Below, piece after piece: positions 1-8,154 of a stretch of 41,917 bases of DNA. This DNA is from Thermotogota bacterium. GTDB lineage: Bacteria > Thermotogota > Thermotogae > Petrotogales > Petrotogaceae. Made by a program: the position numbers and the translations under genes. How positions within the stretch are numbered: position 1 is the stretch's first letter; each line of letters begins with the position of its first letter. The notes under the pieces were generated by a model. It ran no database searches. It saw only the letters and a program-made list of their open reading frames with translations, and had not been told where the DNA came from. The DNA lies in contig JAKOZG010000022.1 in assembly GCA_029780115.1 (NCBI GenBank), positions 1 to 41,917 on the forward strand, given 5' to 3'.

Positions 1-833
1 ACGATGTTTGGGTGATTATTAGAACTGATTGGACAGTTGAAACAAATAAACCAGATGAAATCGAAATTAAGCATTTTGTCAGCCCTGGATATAAAAAATA
101 TGCTTTTGAATGCTCAATTACTCTCCCTCAAAAATTTGAAAAAGGTTCATCCATAGGTTTTGATATTGCGGTAATAGATGGCAAGAAAATGTACAGTTGG
201 AATGACACTACAAACCAACAAAAAGAAAGTACTGCAAATTATGGGATACTTGTTTTAGAAGCTGCTGCTGTAGGAACTGCAAAATATGGAACACCAATTA
301 TTGATGCAGAAATAGACGATATTTGGGAAATGGCAGAAACCTATTCAACCCACACAGTTGTTTCTGGAAGTCTTCAAAATGCTAAAGCAGATTTTAAAGT
401 CTTATGGGATGAAAAAGCACTTTATGTTCTTGCCATAGTATCTGATCCTGTTTTAAATAAAGATCACTCAGATCCATGGGAACAAGATTCAGTAGAATTT
501 TTCATCGACGAAAACAACAACAAAACAGGGTTCTACGAAGTGGATGATGCACAATATAGAGTTAACTACGTTAATGAGCAATCCTTTGGTACAGGTGCAT
601 CTGCTGCAAACTTTAAAACAGCAGCTAAAGTAATAGATGGAGGATACATAATTGAAGCTGCTATTTCTTGGAAAACAATTACACCATCTGGTGGAGAAGT
701 TATAGGCTTTGACGTTCAAGTTAACGATGCTAGTGCAGCTGGAAGAAGGGTAGGAATACTAACTTGGAATGATCCAACTGGTAACAATTATCAGAGCACA
801 GTAAACTTTGGAAATATTAAATTAGAGAAATAA
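1..833 (+). CDS. C-terminal part of a xylanase-like protein with CBM9 modules (5' partial)
   Basis: The reading frame is open from base 3 to the stop at 831-833, so the gene begins before the window. The visible 276 or so residues hold the end of one carbohydrate-binding module and then a complete second one, starting near the residues GTPIIDAEIDDIWEMAE. This has the typical CBM9 pattern: a start of the 'DG/DAEIDDIW' type, an aromatic-rich core, the acidic segment DPWEQDSVEFFIDENNNKTG, and an end with FDVQVNDA and WNDPTGNNYQS. The first fragment ends in a parallel motif (IGFDIAVIDG, SWNDTTNQQKES), so two CBM9 copies are in tandem. In Thermotoga, such tandem C-terminal CBM9 modules belong to secreted GH10 endo-1,4-beta-xylanases and bind sugar-chain ends. 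The catalytic domain is outside the window, so the xylanase assignment is an inference. An intrinsic terminator follows. Confidence 0.8.
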   Translation, partial: DVWVIIRTDWTVETNKPDEIEIKHFVSPGYKKYAFECSITLPQKFEKGSSIGFDIAVIDGKKMYSWNDTTNQQKESTANYGILVLEAAAVGTAKYGTPIIDAEIDDIWEMAETYSTHTVVSGSLQNAKADFKVLWDEKALYVLAIVSDPVLNKDHSDPWEQDSVEFFIDENNNKTGFYEVDDAQYRVNYVNEQSFGTGASAANFKTAAKVIDGGYIIEAAISWKTITPSGGEVIGFDVQVNDASAAGRRVGILTWNDPTGNNYQSTVNFGNIKLEK

Positions 834-873
834 AATTTATGCAGTATTTCTTTTAACTCTCTGATTTAAAGAT

Positions 874-925
874 TGGCCTGCATATCTTACCCTATTTTTA
901 ACATATTAAGTGCAGGCCATTTTTT
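874..925 (+). terminator. Intrinsic terminator after the xylanase gene
   Basis: A perfect 9-bp stem, TGGCCTGCA (874-882) with TGCAGGCCA (911-919), encloses a 28-base AT-rich loop and is followed at once by a run of six T. It separates the xylanase gene from eda. The loop is longer than usual. Confidence 0.75.
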
Positions 926-962
926 GGTAATCAACTATAAAATTTTAAGCAAGGAGGTCTAC

Positions 963-1604
963 ATGGAAAAATTAAAAGTAATGCAGCGCATTGTAGGTAC
1001 AGGAATAATTTCTGTTGTTAGAGCAAATTCTCCCGAAAAGGCTATAAAAATTGCGAATGCAGTAAAAAAAGGAGGAATTGATGCTATTGAGATAACCATG
1101 ACTGTTCCAGGTGCTATTGAAGTAATTAAAGAGCTAAAAAAAAGTTATCCAAATGGTGAAATTCTTATTGGGGCAGGTACAGTACTTGATTCAGAAAGTG
1201 CCAGGGCGGCTATGTTAGCCGGAGCGGAATTTTTTGTGAGTCCTTACTTTAATTCTGAAATGGTAAAATTATGTAACAGGTACCAAAAAGTTACAATGAT
1301 GGGAGCAATGTCTATAAAAGAGATTATCGAAGTAATGGAATCAGGTTCAGATTTTGTAAAATTGTTTCCAGGCAGTGCTTTTGGTCCTTCAATGGTTAAA
1401 TCTATCTTAGGTCCTCTTCCTTATGCACCTATTATTCCGACTGGGGGGGTAAATTTAGAAAATGTCGCTGAATGGATTAAAGCAGGTTGTTTAGCAGTTG
1501 GAGTCGGCGCTGAGTTAACTAAAGGAGCTCGAGAAGCTAACTATGAAGAAGTTGAAGAAACTGCTAGAAAATTTGTTGTAGCAATCAGAGAAGCTAAAAA
1601 GTAG
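963..1604 (+). CDS. eda: 2-keto-3-deoxy-6-phosphogluconate aldolase
   Basis: Class I aldolase of the KDPG/KHG family. It splits 2-keto-3-deoxy-6-phosphogluconate into pyruvate and glyceraldehyde 3-phosphate, the last step of hexuronate (and Entner-Doudoroff) breakdown in the cytoplasm. The 213 residues match the family length. Visible motifs are VVRA near the start, AIEITMTVPGA with the catalytic Glu, GAGTVLD, and DFVKLFPGSAFG, whose Lys133 should form the Schiff base. PTGGVN near the C-terminus binds phosphate. I chose ATG 963 because AAGGAGG lies just upstream; the frame stays open back to 873, but that part covers the terminator. It is followed by kdgK after about 60 bases, so the two form a KDG-degrading pair, probably one transcript. 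Confidence 0.93.
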   Translation: MEKLKVMQRIVGTGIISVVRANSPEKAIKIANAVKKGGIDAIEITMTVPGAIEVIKELKKSYPNGEILIGAGTVLDSESARAAMLAGAEFFVSPYFNSEMVKLCNRYQKVTMMGAMSIKEIIEVMESGSDFVKLFPGSAFGPSMVKSILGPLPYAPIIPTGGVNLENVAEWIKAGCLAVGVGAELTKGAREANYEEVEETARKFVVAIREAKK

Positions 1605-1665
1605 ATGAGAAAATTTATTAAAGAAAAAATTAAAAACTAAAACAATAATGGATGTGGTGATTATA

Positions 1666-2616
1666 ATGGATGTAGTAACTTTAGGCGAAACGATGGTTCT
1701 TTTTGTACCTACAGAGACAGGGCCTTTAAAGTATATATATCAATTTAATAAACATATTGGAGGCGCTGAATCAAATGTTGCTATAGGTCTTTCAAAATTA
1801 GGTCTAAAAGCAGGATGGATTAGTAAATTAGGTAAAGATGGTTTTGGAGATTACATAGAATCTTTTGTTAGAGGAGAAGGTGTGGATGTTTCTCAAGTAA
1901 AAAGGGATGAAAATCATCCCACCGGTGTTTTTTTCAAAGAGAGGGTGGAAATAGGGGAAAGCGTGGTATACTATTACAGAAAAGGATCTGCAGCAAGTTT
2001 TATGGATGAAAGCGACTTAGATGAAAATTATATTGCTCAAGCAAAATATTTACATTTAACAGGTATAACTCCTGGCTTGAGCGAATCATGTTGTAGAACA
2101 GTATATAAGGCAATAGAAATAGCAAAAAAGCATGATTTGAAAATAGTTTTCGATCCAAACATAAGGTTTAAAGTTTGGGATGATAAAGAAAAAATGAAAG
2201 AAACTATTTTAGATATAATCAGTAAATCAGATATCTTATTGCCAGGACTAAGTGAAGCAAAAATTTTGTTAGGGTCTTCTGATGAAAAGGAAATATTAAA
2301 TACATTTTTGGATATAGGTCCTGAAATAGTTGTTATGAAAGTAGGAGAAAATGGTGCTTTTCTAGGTACAAAAGAGGAAACAACACACATTCCCGGATTT
2401 AAAGTCAAAAGGATCATCGATCCAATTGGAGCAGGAGATGCCTTTGCAGCTGGATTCTTAGCTGGACTAATAAAAGGTTATACATTGCAGGAAGCTGTTA
2501 AATTAGCAAATGCGGCAGGAGCTTTTGCACTGACTGTGAAGGGTGATGTGGAAGGGTTACCCACATGGGAGGATCTTCTTTCCTTTTTTGGGAATGAAAA
2601 AGGAATTACTAGGTAA
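1666..2616 (+). CDS. kdgK: 2-keto-3-deoxygluconate kinase (PfkB family)
   Basis: Sugar kinase that phosphorylates 2-keto-3-deoxygluconate with ATP, making the substrate of the eda product just upstream. The protein has 316 residues. It opens with MDVVTLGETMVLF, has the PfkB signature 1 region GGAESNVAIGLSKLG and, near the C-terminus, DPIGAGDAFAAGFLAG, which carries the catalytic Asp and the anion hole. An in-frame ATG at 1648 has no SD, while ATG 1666 has GGTGA six bases upstream, so I prefer 1666. The substrate (KDG rather than another sugar) is inferred from the eda neighbour and the IclR regulator after it. The stop lies inside a small hairpin (2611-2634) that could end transcription. Confidence 0.88.
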   Translation: MDVVTLGETMVLFVPTETGPLKYIYQFNKHIGGAESNVAIGLSKLGLKAGWISKLGKDGFGDYIESFVRGEGVDVSQVKRDENHPTGVFFKERVEIGESVVYYYRKGSAASFMDESDLDENYIAQAKYLHLTGITPGLSESCCRTVYKAIEIAKKHDLKIVFDPNIRFKVWDDKEKMKETILDIISKSDILLPGLSEAKILLGSSDEKEILNTFLDIGPEIVVMKVGENGAFLGTKEETTHIPGFKVKRIIDPIGAGDAFAAGFLAGLIKGYTLQEAVKLANAAGAFALTVKGDVEGLPTWEDLLSFFGNEKGITR

Positions 2617-2635
2617 AGGAAGCTTTTTTTACCTA

Positions 2636-2686
2636 TTTGTAATTACAAAGTAAAATGATTTGGCAAAAATATAATATAATTATAGT
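2636..2686 (+). promoter_or_regulatory. Palindromic operator candidate and weak promoter before the IclR gene
   Basis: TTTGTAATTACAAA (2636-2649) is a perfect 14-base palindrome. It lies just before a promoter-like pair, TTGGCA (2660-2665) and TATAGT (2681-2686) with a short 15-base spacer; an overlapping TATAAT sits at 2675-2680. Position and symmetry fit an autoregulatory operator of the IclR protein, but I see no second copy before eda or kdgK. Confidence 0.4.
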
Positions 2687-2723
2687 AGATATTTGATAGA
2701 AATTTTTAGGTAGGTGAATATAA

Positions 2724-3470
2724 ATTCAAACTGTTAAAAATGTTATAGCCATGCTTGATTATATCGTTAATTCTCCTACACCAGTAAGTGCAACAGAAAT
2801 TGCTCATGAATTTGATATGTCAATCTCTAATGCCTATAAGTATCTAGATGATTTACACAAAGGAGAACTTTTAACTAAGAATAAAGATAGGACTTACATT
2901 CCCAGTTTCAAACTCGTAGAGTATGGAAGTATAATCCTGAAAAAAATAAACCTCAGAGACTTAGCTCAACCACATTTAGTTGATCTCATGGTAAAAACAG
3001 GTCAAACTGTCCACCTTGTGGTAAAAGATGGTTATGAAGGAGTATACATTGAAAAGATTGAGGGTCCCCACTCTCTGCCGATGATGTCAAGGATTGGAAT
3101 GAGGATGAATTTATACGCAACCGGATTTGGAAAGGCTATTTTAGCCCATCTACCACAACAAGAATTAGAAGAGTATTTAAAAGCGGTAAAATTAGAAAAA
3201 AGAGGTAAAAATACAATTACAGATCCTAAGGAATTAAAAAAACAGTTAACCGAAATAAAAAAAATGGGTTACGCAATAGATAATGAAGAAAATGAAGATG
3301 GGATTTACTGCATAGGGGCCCCCATCTTTAATTACGATAATCAAGTTATTGCAGCTGTAAGTATTTCTATGAGTGCATCTCATGCTAAAGAAGTAAGTGT
3401 TGAAGAATTTGCAGGCTACGTTATGGACTGTACTAGGAGAATATCCCGATTGTTGGGATATAAAAATTAA
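2724..3470 (+). CDS. IclR-family transcriptional regulator, probably of KDG/hexuronate genes, with ATT start
   Basis: DNA-binding regulator with an N-terminal winged helix-turn-helix (VSATEIAHEFDMSISNAYKY) and the C-terminal IclR effector domain (GQTVHLVVKDGYEGVYIEKIEG, ATGFGKAILAHLP, DNEENEDGIYCIGAPIF). The first ATG (2751) has no SD and would cut the first helix of the DNA-binding domain. The frame extends back to a stop at 2721-2723; directly after it, ATT at 2724 lies six bases behind GGTAGGTGA (2709-2717). Starting there gives I/M-QTVKNVIAMLDYIV, which aligns residue for residue with the start of T. maritima TM0065 as I remember it (MNTLKKAFEILDFIV). The protein would have 248 residues. 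Placed after eda-kdgK it is probably a KdgR-type repressor; the ligand is inferred only. Confidence 0.85.
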   Translation: MQTVKNVIAMLDYIVNSPTPVSATEIAHEFDMSISNAYKYLDDLHKGELLTKNKDRTYIPSFKLVEYGSIILKKINLRDLAQPHLVDLMVKTGQTVHLVVKDGYEGVYIEKIEGPHSLPMMSRIGMRMNLYATGFGKAILAHLPQQELEEYLKAVKLEKRGKNTITDPKELKKQLTEIKKMGYAIDNEENEDGIYCIGAPIFNYDNQVIAAVSISMSASHAKEVSVEEFAGYVMDCTRRISRLLGYKN

Positions 3471-3513
3471 AGAACACATTTATGAAGATTTTTAAATTAT
3501 TTAAAACATATCT

Positions 3514-5091
3514 TTATATGTCTTCTAAGGGTTCAACAATAATTGTTTCGTAATTATCATAAAGCCAAATTCCTGGTTTAGCTCCTTTAGGTTTCCAGAC
3601 ATTTTTTCTTTGAGTGTAATCAACTGCAACATTCGATGACATTTTAGCTTTTGAAAATGTTGCTGCTATTCTTGCTGCATATTTAACTACTTCCTCAGGT
3701 ACTTTTTGGCCTGAGGATTTAATTATCACATGAGAACCTGGAATTTCATGTGTGTGAAGCCATACGTCCTCTCTGGCTGCAGAACGTGTCAAATCATCAT
3801 TTTGTTTGTTATTTTTACCTACTAGTATTTCAAAACCTTCATATTCGAACTTTCTATATGTGGACTTTATCTTCTTTTCTCTTTGAGGTTTTTTAGTTTC
3901 TCTAATTAAACCTTGTTCTTTCATTTCTTCTCTTATTTCTATTAGAGTTTCGATGTCTTCAGCTAAGTTAATTGTTTCTAAAAGTTGATATAGATATTCT
4001 AATTCTTCTACAATATCTTTAATTCTTTCCTTTGCAAACTCAACTTTTTTCTTAATTCGTTTTATTTCTTTATAATAATTTTGAAGATTTTGAGTGGGAG
4101 ATAACAAAGGATCTATTTCTATAACAATTTCTAACCCAGTGTTCCAATCAATTACAGGAAGATATCTATCTCCCTTTTTTATTTGGAATAAATAACTCTG
4201 GAGTAGTTTACCTTTTGTTTCAAGCTCTTTCAAGCGAGCTTCTTCAGCTAAATCTTTTAAAATCAGATCTTTAGTTTTCTCAGTTTTTTCAATAAGGTTT
4301 TTAACATTTTTTTCTAGTTTTTTCTTCATCTCTAAGAATCTTGATCGATTAGCTCTTTCTTGAAATACCTTAAGTAAGGCTTCTGAAGGATTAAGTTTCT
4401 CATACACAAAATTATTAGGAGTTATAGCTACAGCATCATATTTTTTATTATCTTGGTAAAAATATAAATGCGGACCCCTAAGATCATGAACGGCTTTTTC
4501 AATACCTATAATTTTTAAAAAGTCTTTGGATTTTTTTGAAAAGCCCATCAAATTGTCTAAAGATAATTTGTCCAAGGTTTTAATATCGTCGTTTAAAATA
4601 TCTAGCTTTGAATCGTCGTAGTAGGGTACAAATTTATCGCCAGGTATAATTGGCCTAAATTCGTCTTGCACATGTTTGTAAGCTTCTTCAATTTTGCCTT
4701 CTTCATTAACTAAGATAAGATTGGAGTTTCTACCCATCAATTCAAAGTAAAGCTTATAACAAACCTTTTCTCCTTTTTCCTCATCAAAATTTTCTATTTC
4801 AATAAAGCCTAATCTATCCAAGCCTAGTTGTTCAATATTTATGATTCTTCCATTTCTAATTCTTTTTCTTAGAAACTGTGAAAAATGACCAGGTTCCATA
4901 GGGATATCAGGTTTTTCAGGTAATAAAAGCATGTAAGAAGGATTTTGGAGAGAAAACAATAAAAAGTTATTGGGTAATTGTAACAAAACTTGGTAATATA
5001 CAGGTTGATAAATGTTTTTTATTCTTTCTCCTAAAATGTTGTCTTTAACTTCTCGTAAAACCTTATATAAAACTAAACCATCAAACGGCAC
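3514..5091 (-). CDS. rqcH: Rqc2/RqcH-type ribosome quality control factor (NFACT family)
   Basis: Homologue of bacterial RqcH (older name fibronectin-binding protein A family), which binds split 50S subunits with stalled peptidyl-tRNA and adds C-terminal alanine tails for degradation. The N-terminal NFACT-N domain starts DGLVLYKVLREV and contains GRNSNLIL. Asp92-Arg93 in the segment QLGLDRLGFIE matches the DR pair that RqcH needs for tRNA binding. A long charged coiled coil fills about residues 245-390. The C-terminal NFACT-R domain has AREDVWLHTHEIPGSHVII and the end KPGIWLYDNYETI. The 525 residues are slightly fewer than in Bacillus. It starts with GTG behind GGAGTGA. The gene is on the minus strand, converging with iclR, and lies downstream of a small membrane-protein gene, with a terminator between them. 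Confidence 0.9.
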   Translation of the reverse strand: MPFDGLVLYKVLREVKDNILGERIKNIYQPVYYQVLLQLPNNFLLFSLQNPSYMLLLPEKPDIPMEPGHFSQFLRKRIRNGRIINIEQLGLDRLGFIEIENFDEEKGEKVCYKLYFELMGRNSNLILVNEEGKIEEAYKHVQDEFRPIIPGDKFVPYYDDSKLDILNDDIKTLDKLSLDNLMGFSKKSKDFLKIIGIEKAVHDLRGPHLYFYQDNKKYDAVAITPNNFVYEKLNPSEALLKVFQERANRSRFLEMKKKLEKNVKNLIEKTEKTKDLILKDLAEEARLKELETKGKLLQSYLFQIKKGDRYLPVIDWNTGLEIVIEIDPLLSPTQNLQNYYKEIKRIKKKVEFAKERIKDIVEELEYLYQLLETINLAEDIETLIEIREEMKEQGLIRETKKPQREKKIKSTYRKFEYEGFEILVGKNNKQNDDLTRSAAREDVWLHTHEIPGSHVIIKSSGQKVPEEVVKYAARIAATFSKAKMSSNVAVDYTQRKNVWKPKGAKPGIWLYDNYETIIVEPLEDI

Positions 5092-5119
5092 ATGATCACT
5101 CCTTCAGAATCTCAATCTA

Positions 5120-5155
5120 AAACAAAAAGGGCAGTTTTATACGCCCTTTTTGTTT
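5120..5155 (-). terminator. Intrinsic terminator after the small membrane protein gene
   Basis: Perfect 13-base inverted repeat AAACAAAAAGGGC (5120-5132) and GCCCTTTTTGTTT (5143-5155) with a 10-base loop. Read on the minus strand it ends the 55-residue ORF's transcript with a T-rich tail; it would also work on the plus strand. It lies just before rqcH, which must use another promoter or read-through. Confidence 0.75.
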
Positions 5156-5187
5156 ATCTATTTTTATACTCTATATTTTCTGTTACC

Positions 5188-5355
5188 TCACGATGAACCT
5201 TTTTTGCCCTTATCCGTAGAAGCTACGATCAAGGAGATAATTGCAACAATCAAATCAATCCACGCATGCCACGTGGGCATTGATGCTACAAATAGACCTA
5301 TAATCCCCATCAGTAATAGGTAAATTCCAACAGTTATTAACCAACCTTTTGACAT
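5188..5355 (-). CDS. Small two-helix membrane protein of unknown function (55 aa)
   Basis: A 55-residue ORF beginning MSKGWLITVG at ATG 5355-5353 and ending in a charged tail with three lysines, then TGA. AAGGAGGGGG lies just upstream, one of the strongest ribosome-binding sites in the window. Residues 5-24 and about 31-46 are hydrophobic and look like two membrane helices joined by a short loop containing PTWHAW; the tail STDKGKKGSS is likely cytoplasmic. I recognise no family. Strong SD, a terminator right after the stop, and a composition unlike random AT-rich sequence make it a real gene. It stands alone between divergent and downstream genes, so the context gives no function. Confidence 0.75.
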   Translation of the reverse strand: MSKGWLITVGIYLLLMGIIGLFVASMPTWHAWIDLIVAIISLIVASTDKGKKGSS

Positions 5356-5769
5356 TTTACCCCCTCCTTACCTTTTATGGTTATAGTCACTTTATAGGTA
5401 CTACACTCTAGAGGAGCACATTCAGGCATTAAGGTAGCTCAAACATTAATCAAAATTTTGAGCCAACAATCACTAATATCATAAAAAAAATAAATTACGA
5501 ATACAATAAGAATAGAATAATTTTATGTTAACAAAGATTATGTTTTAAGTATAAAGGCTTGTTGATTGAAAATATAAGAAGATGATTGCTCAATGTATCA
5601 CATTCTTTTTCAATTTTAGTAATTATTTGTAAATGAAAGATGTTATAATAAATATGTAAGAACTGAAATGTCTGGGGTGTAAACAAGGGATTAATGTATA
5701 AGGCTCACTAAACTAAAATTCAAAAAGCAAAGAAAGTTTGTTTTTTGAATGGTAAAGGGGGTACAAACC
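5356..5769. other. Divergent intergenic region, mostly featureless
   Basis: About 400 AT-rich bases between two divergent genes. I see a 7-bp inverted repeat GCTCAAA (5438-5444) with TTTGAGC (5458-5464), which has no T-run, and a TATAAT (5644-5649) that may be the -10 box for the HD-GYP gene, though no good -35 precedes it. No ORF with an SD and no tRNA was found. Confidence 0.4.
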
Positions 5770-8154
5770 ATTAAATACACTAAAATATTTTTGTTAATTT
5801 TATTGGTAGTACAACTTGGTCTAACTCTCTTTTCTCAAAACTCTGTGTTGGTTCTAAACTCTTATAACCCAGGATTATCTTGGTCTGATGTAGAATTAGA
5901 AGGCCTTAATTCTGTATTAAGTAAACAATATGAATTAGAAGTTTATGTTGAATATTTAGATTCCAAAAGATTTGGAGATCCCTATTCTTTGGAATTGTTC
6001 AAAGATTATTTATTCAAAAAGTTTAAAAATATAAATTTAGATGCTGTGATTGCTCTAGATAATGATGCTTTTGATTTCGTTTTAGAAAATTATGAAACTT
6101 TTTTCAAAGGTATACCCGTTGTGTTTTGTGGTATTAATTATTATAAAGAGTACAATTTAGAAAGTAAAGATTTTGCAACCGGTGTTGTAGAAACTCAGGA
6201 TATAAGAGATACATTGTCTACAGCGCTGAGCCTTCATAAAGATGTGAAGCATGTTTACGTAATAATAGACAACTACACCAAAACCAGTATTCTTGTAAGA
6301 CAAGAAATGGGAAAAGAAGTAATTCCTTATTTTCCAAACATAAATTTTATATTTCTAAGTGATTCTTTAGAAGAAATACACGAAAATCTCAGTAATCCGG
6401 TAAAGAATTCAATAGCTATTCTTTTAGGCTTCAATAAAGATAAGAATGGTGTTTTCTATAGTTTCGATCAAATTGGACGTTTTATCGAACAATTTGACAA
6501 AATACCTATTTACACTACTTTGAGTGTCTACATGGATTATAATGTGATTGGCGGCAAGATAACAAGCGCATTCGACCAAGGAGTAAAAGCAGGAGAAATT
6601 GTATTAAATATTTTATCGGGAGCAGATATCAAAAATTTGCCGCGTTATTACCTACTGGAAAACAAGTACTTGTTTAATTACCCTCAATTAGTTAAATTTA
6701 AAATTTCTTTAAATTCTCTTCCGCCCAATTCAATCGTTTTAAATAAACCTATACCTTTCTATAAAAAATATCCCGTTTTATTTTGGATTGGTGTTGTTTC
6801 TATAGTTTTTTTAATAGTTATAAATATTGTAATCATCAATAAAAATAAAAAGGTTAATATTCTGTTGAAAAAGCTGAAAGAAAACGAGATAGAGCTTCAG
6901 AACTTTGCCGAGGAACTGGCAGCTGCAAATGAACAACTTATATCTTCAAATGAACAGTTGATTGCTCAAAACGAAGAATTAAGAGAAAGTTATGAAAATA
7001 TCGCGCTTTTAAGAAAAAAGATAGATAATTTATTAGTAATAATTTCAGACATGGGAAATGAGGAAGTACCAGTAGAAATTTTCTTCCAAAAGTTTTTAAA
7101 TATACTGATCTCTGAAGTACCCGAAGCAGATTATGGAAGTGTTTCTTTAATAGAAGGTGATGAATGGAAGTTTTTAGCAGCTATTGGTCATGATGTTTCA
7201 GGGTTAAATAGTCTGGAGTTGAAGAGAGAGTATGCTTTTTTTACGCAAGAAGTACAAGTAGTCGAAAATATTTCTTTATCTAATATGAACAGGATGCCAG
7301 AAGAAATACTATCATCAATAAACAAATACTCAAAGCCAATAAAATCTACAATATTAAAGGTAATTAAAATTGATGAAAAGAGATATTTAGATATTTCTCT
7401 TGATATAAAAGAAGGGAGTGATAAAGTATTTTCACAGGAGTCTATTGATTTTTTTGATAATTTTATAAATTTAGCCAAAGTTTTTTTATTAAATAGACTA
7501 AAAACAGAAGAAGTTAGACAAGCATACATTGATTTTACTAACAACCTAGCTCTTATTGCAGAGTCTCATGATGAAAATAGCTATATGCATATTCATAGGG
7601 TAAGCAAGCTATCTGCCTTTCTTGCAGAAAAATATGGATTGTCAGAAGAAGAAGTTGAAAAAATAAGGATTTTCTCTCCTTTACATGATGTAGGAAAACT
7701 TTTAATACCTGCTTCTATCCTAAACAAAAAGGAACAATTAACAGACAGTGAGTGGGAAGAGATAAAAAAGCATCCTTTGTATGCTGAACATTTACTTACA
7801 GGAGATTATTTTGAAACAGCAAGAAGAATTGCTTTATATCATCACGAACATTATGATGGAAGTGGTTATCCCTTTGGACTTAAAAATGATGATATTCCTA
7901 TTGAAGCTCAAATAGTTGGTTTGGTTGACATATACGATGCATTGAGATCAAAAAGAAGTTATAAAGAACCTTTCACTCATGAACAAAGTTTAGAAATTTT
8001 ATTAAAAGGAGATACAAGAACCAAACCCGCACATTTTAATCCAAAACTTTTAGAGATTTTTAAGACTTACGAAAAAGAGATTAAAGAAATTTATGAAAGT
8101 TTTGATAAAGAAGAAGAAGGGGAGGAGAGATATCAATGGTCGAAGAAGAAATAA
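5770..8154 (+). CDS. Membrane HD-GYP c-di-GMP phosphodiesterase with periplasmic ABC-substrate-binding-like sensor
   Basis: Order of parts: signal peptide or N-terminal anchor (KYTKIFLLILLVVQLGLTLFS); a periplasmic domain of the ABC_sub_bind type starting VLVLNSYNPGLSWSDVE; one membrane helix at about residues 333-356; a coiled coil; a GAF-like domain; and an HD-GYP domain from about residue 590. The HD pair is in SPLHDVGK and the family motif is HHEHYDGSGYP, so the metal ligands for splitting c-di-GMP appear complete. The first ATG (5749) has no SD. GGGGGT (5757-5762) lies in front of ATT 5770, and starting there gives a clean signal sequence, so I prefer ATT. ATG 5749 would add seven residues. 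The end overlaps the next gene by 19 bases, so they are probably co-translated. It likely tunes c-di-GMP in response to an external ligand; the ligand is unknown. Confidence 0.88.
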   Translation: MKYTKIFLLILLVVQLGLTLFSQNSVLVLNSYNPGLSWSDVELEGLNSVLSKQYELEVYVEYLDSKRFGDPYSLELFKDYLFKKFKNINLDAVIALDNDAFDFVLENYETFFKGIPVVFCGINYYKEYNLESKDFATGVVETQDIRDTLSTALSLHKDVKHVYVIIDNYTKTSILVRQEMGKEVIPYFPNINFIFLSDSLEEIHENLSNPVKNSIAILLGFNKDKNGVFYSFDQIGRFIEQFDKIPIYTTLSVYMDYNVIGGKITSAFDQGVKAGEIVLNILSGADIKNLPRYYLLENKYLFNYPQLVKFKISLNSLPPNSIVLNKPIPFYKKYPVLFWIGVVSIVFLIVINIVIINKNKKVNILLKKLKENEIELQNFAEELAAANEQLISSNEQLIAQNEELRESYENIALLRKKIDNLLVIISDMGNEEVPVEIFFQKFLNILISEVPEADYGSVSLIEGDEWKFLAAIGHDVSGLNSLELKREYAFFTQEVQVVENISLSNMNRMPEEILSSINKYSKPIKSTILKVIKIDEKRYLDISLDIKEGSDKVFSQESIDFFDNFINLAKVFLLNRLKTEEVRQAYIDFTNNLALIAESHDENSYMHIHRVSKLSAFLAEKYGLSEEEVEKIRIFSPLHDVGKLLIPASILNKKEQLTDSEWEEIKKHPLYAEHLLTGDYFETARRIALYHHEHYDGSGYPFGLKNDDIPIEAQIVGLVDIYDALRSKRSYKEPFTHEQSLEILLKGDTRTKPAHFNPKLLEIFKTYEKEIKEIYESFDKEEEGEERYQWSKKK

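Noticed and set aside
873-962. N-terminal extension of eda
   Set aside because: It runs through the terminator hairpin, and AAGGAGG marks ATG 963.
5411-5445. CTAGAGGAGCACA followed by TAAGGTA resembles part of the omega RNA near 38950
   Set aside because: Only about a dozen bases match and the flanks do not; a match of this size to a 225-base RNA is expected by chance in a window this long.
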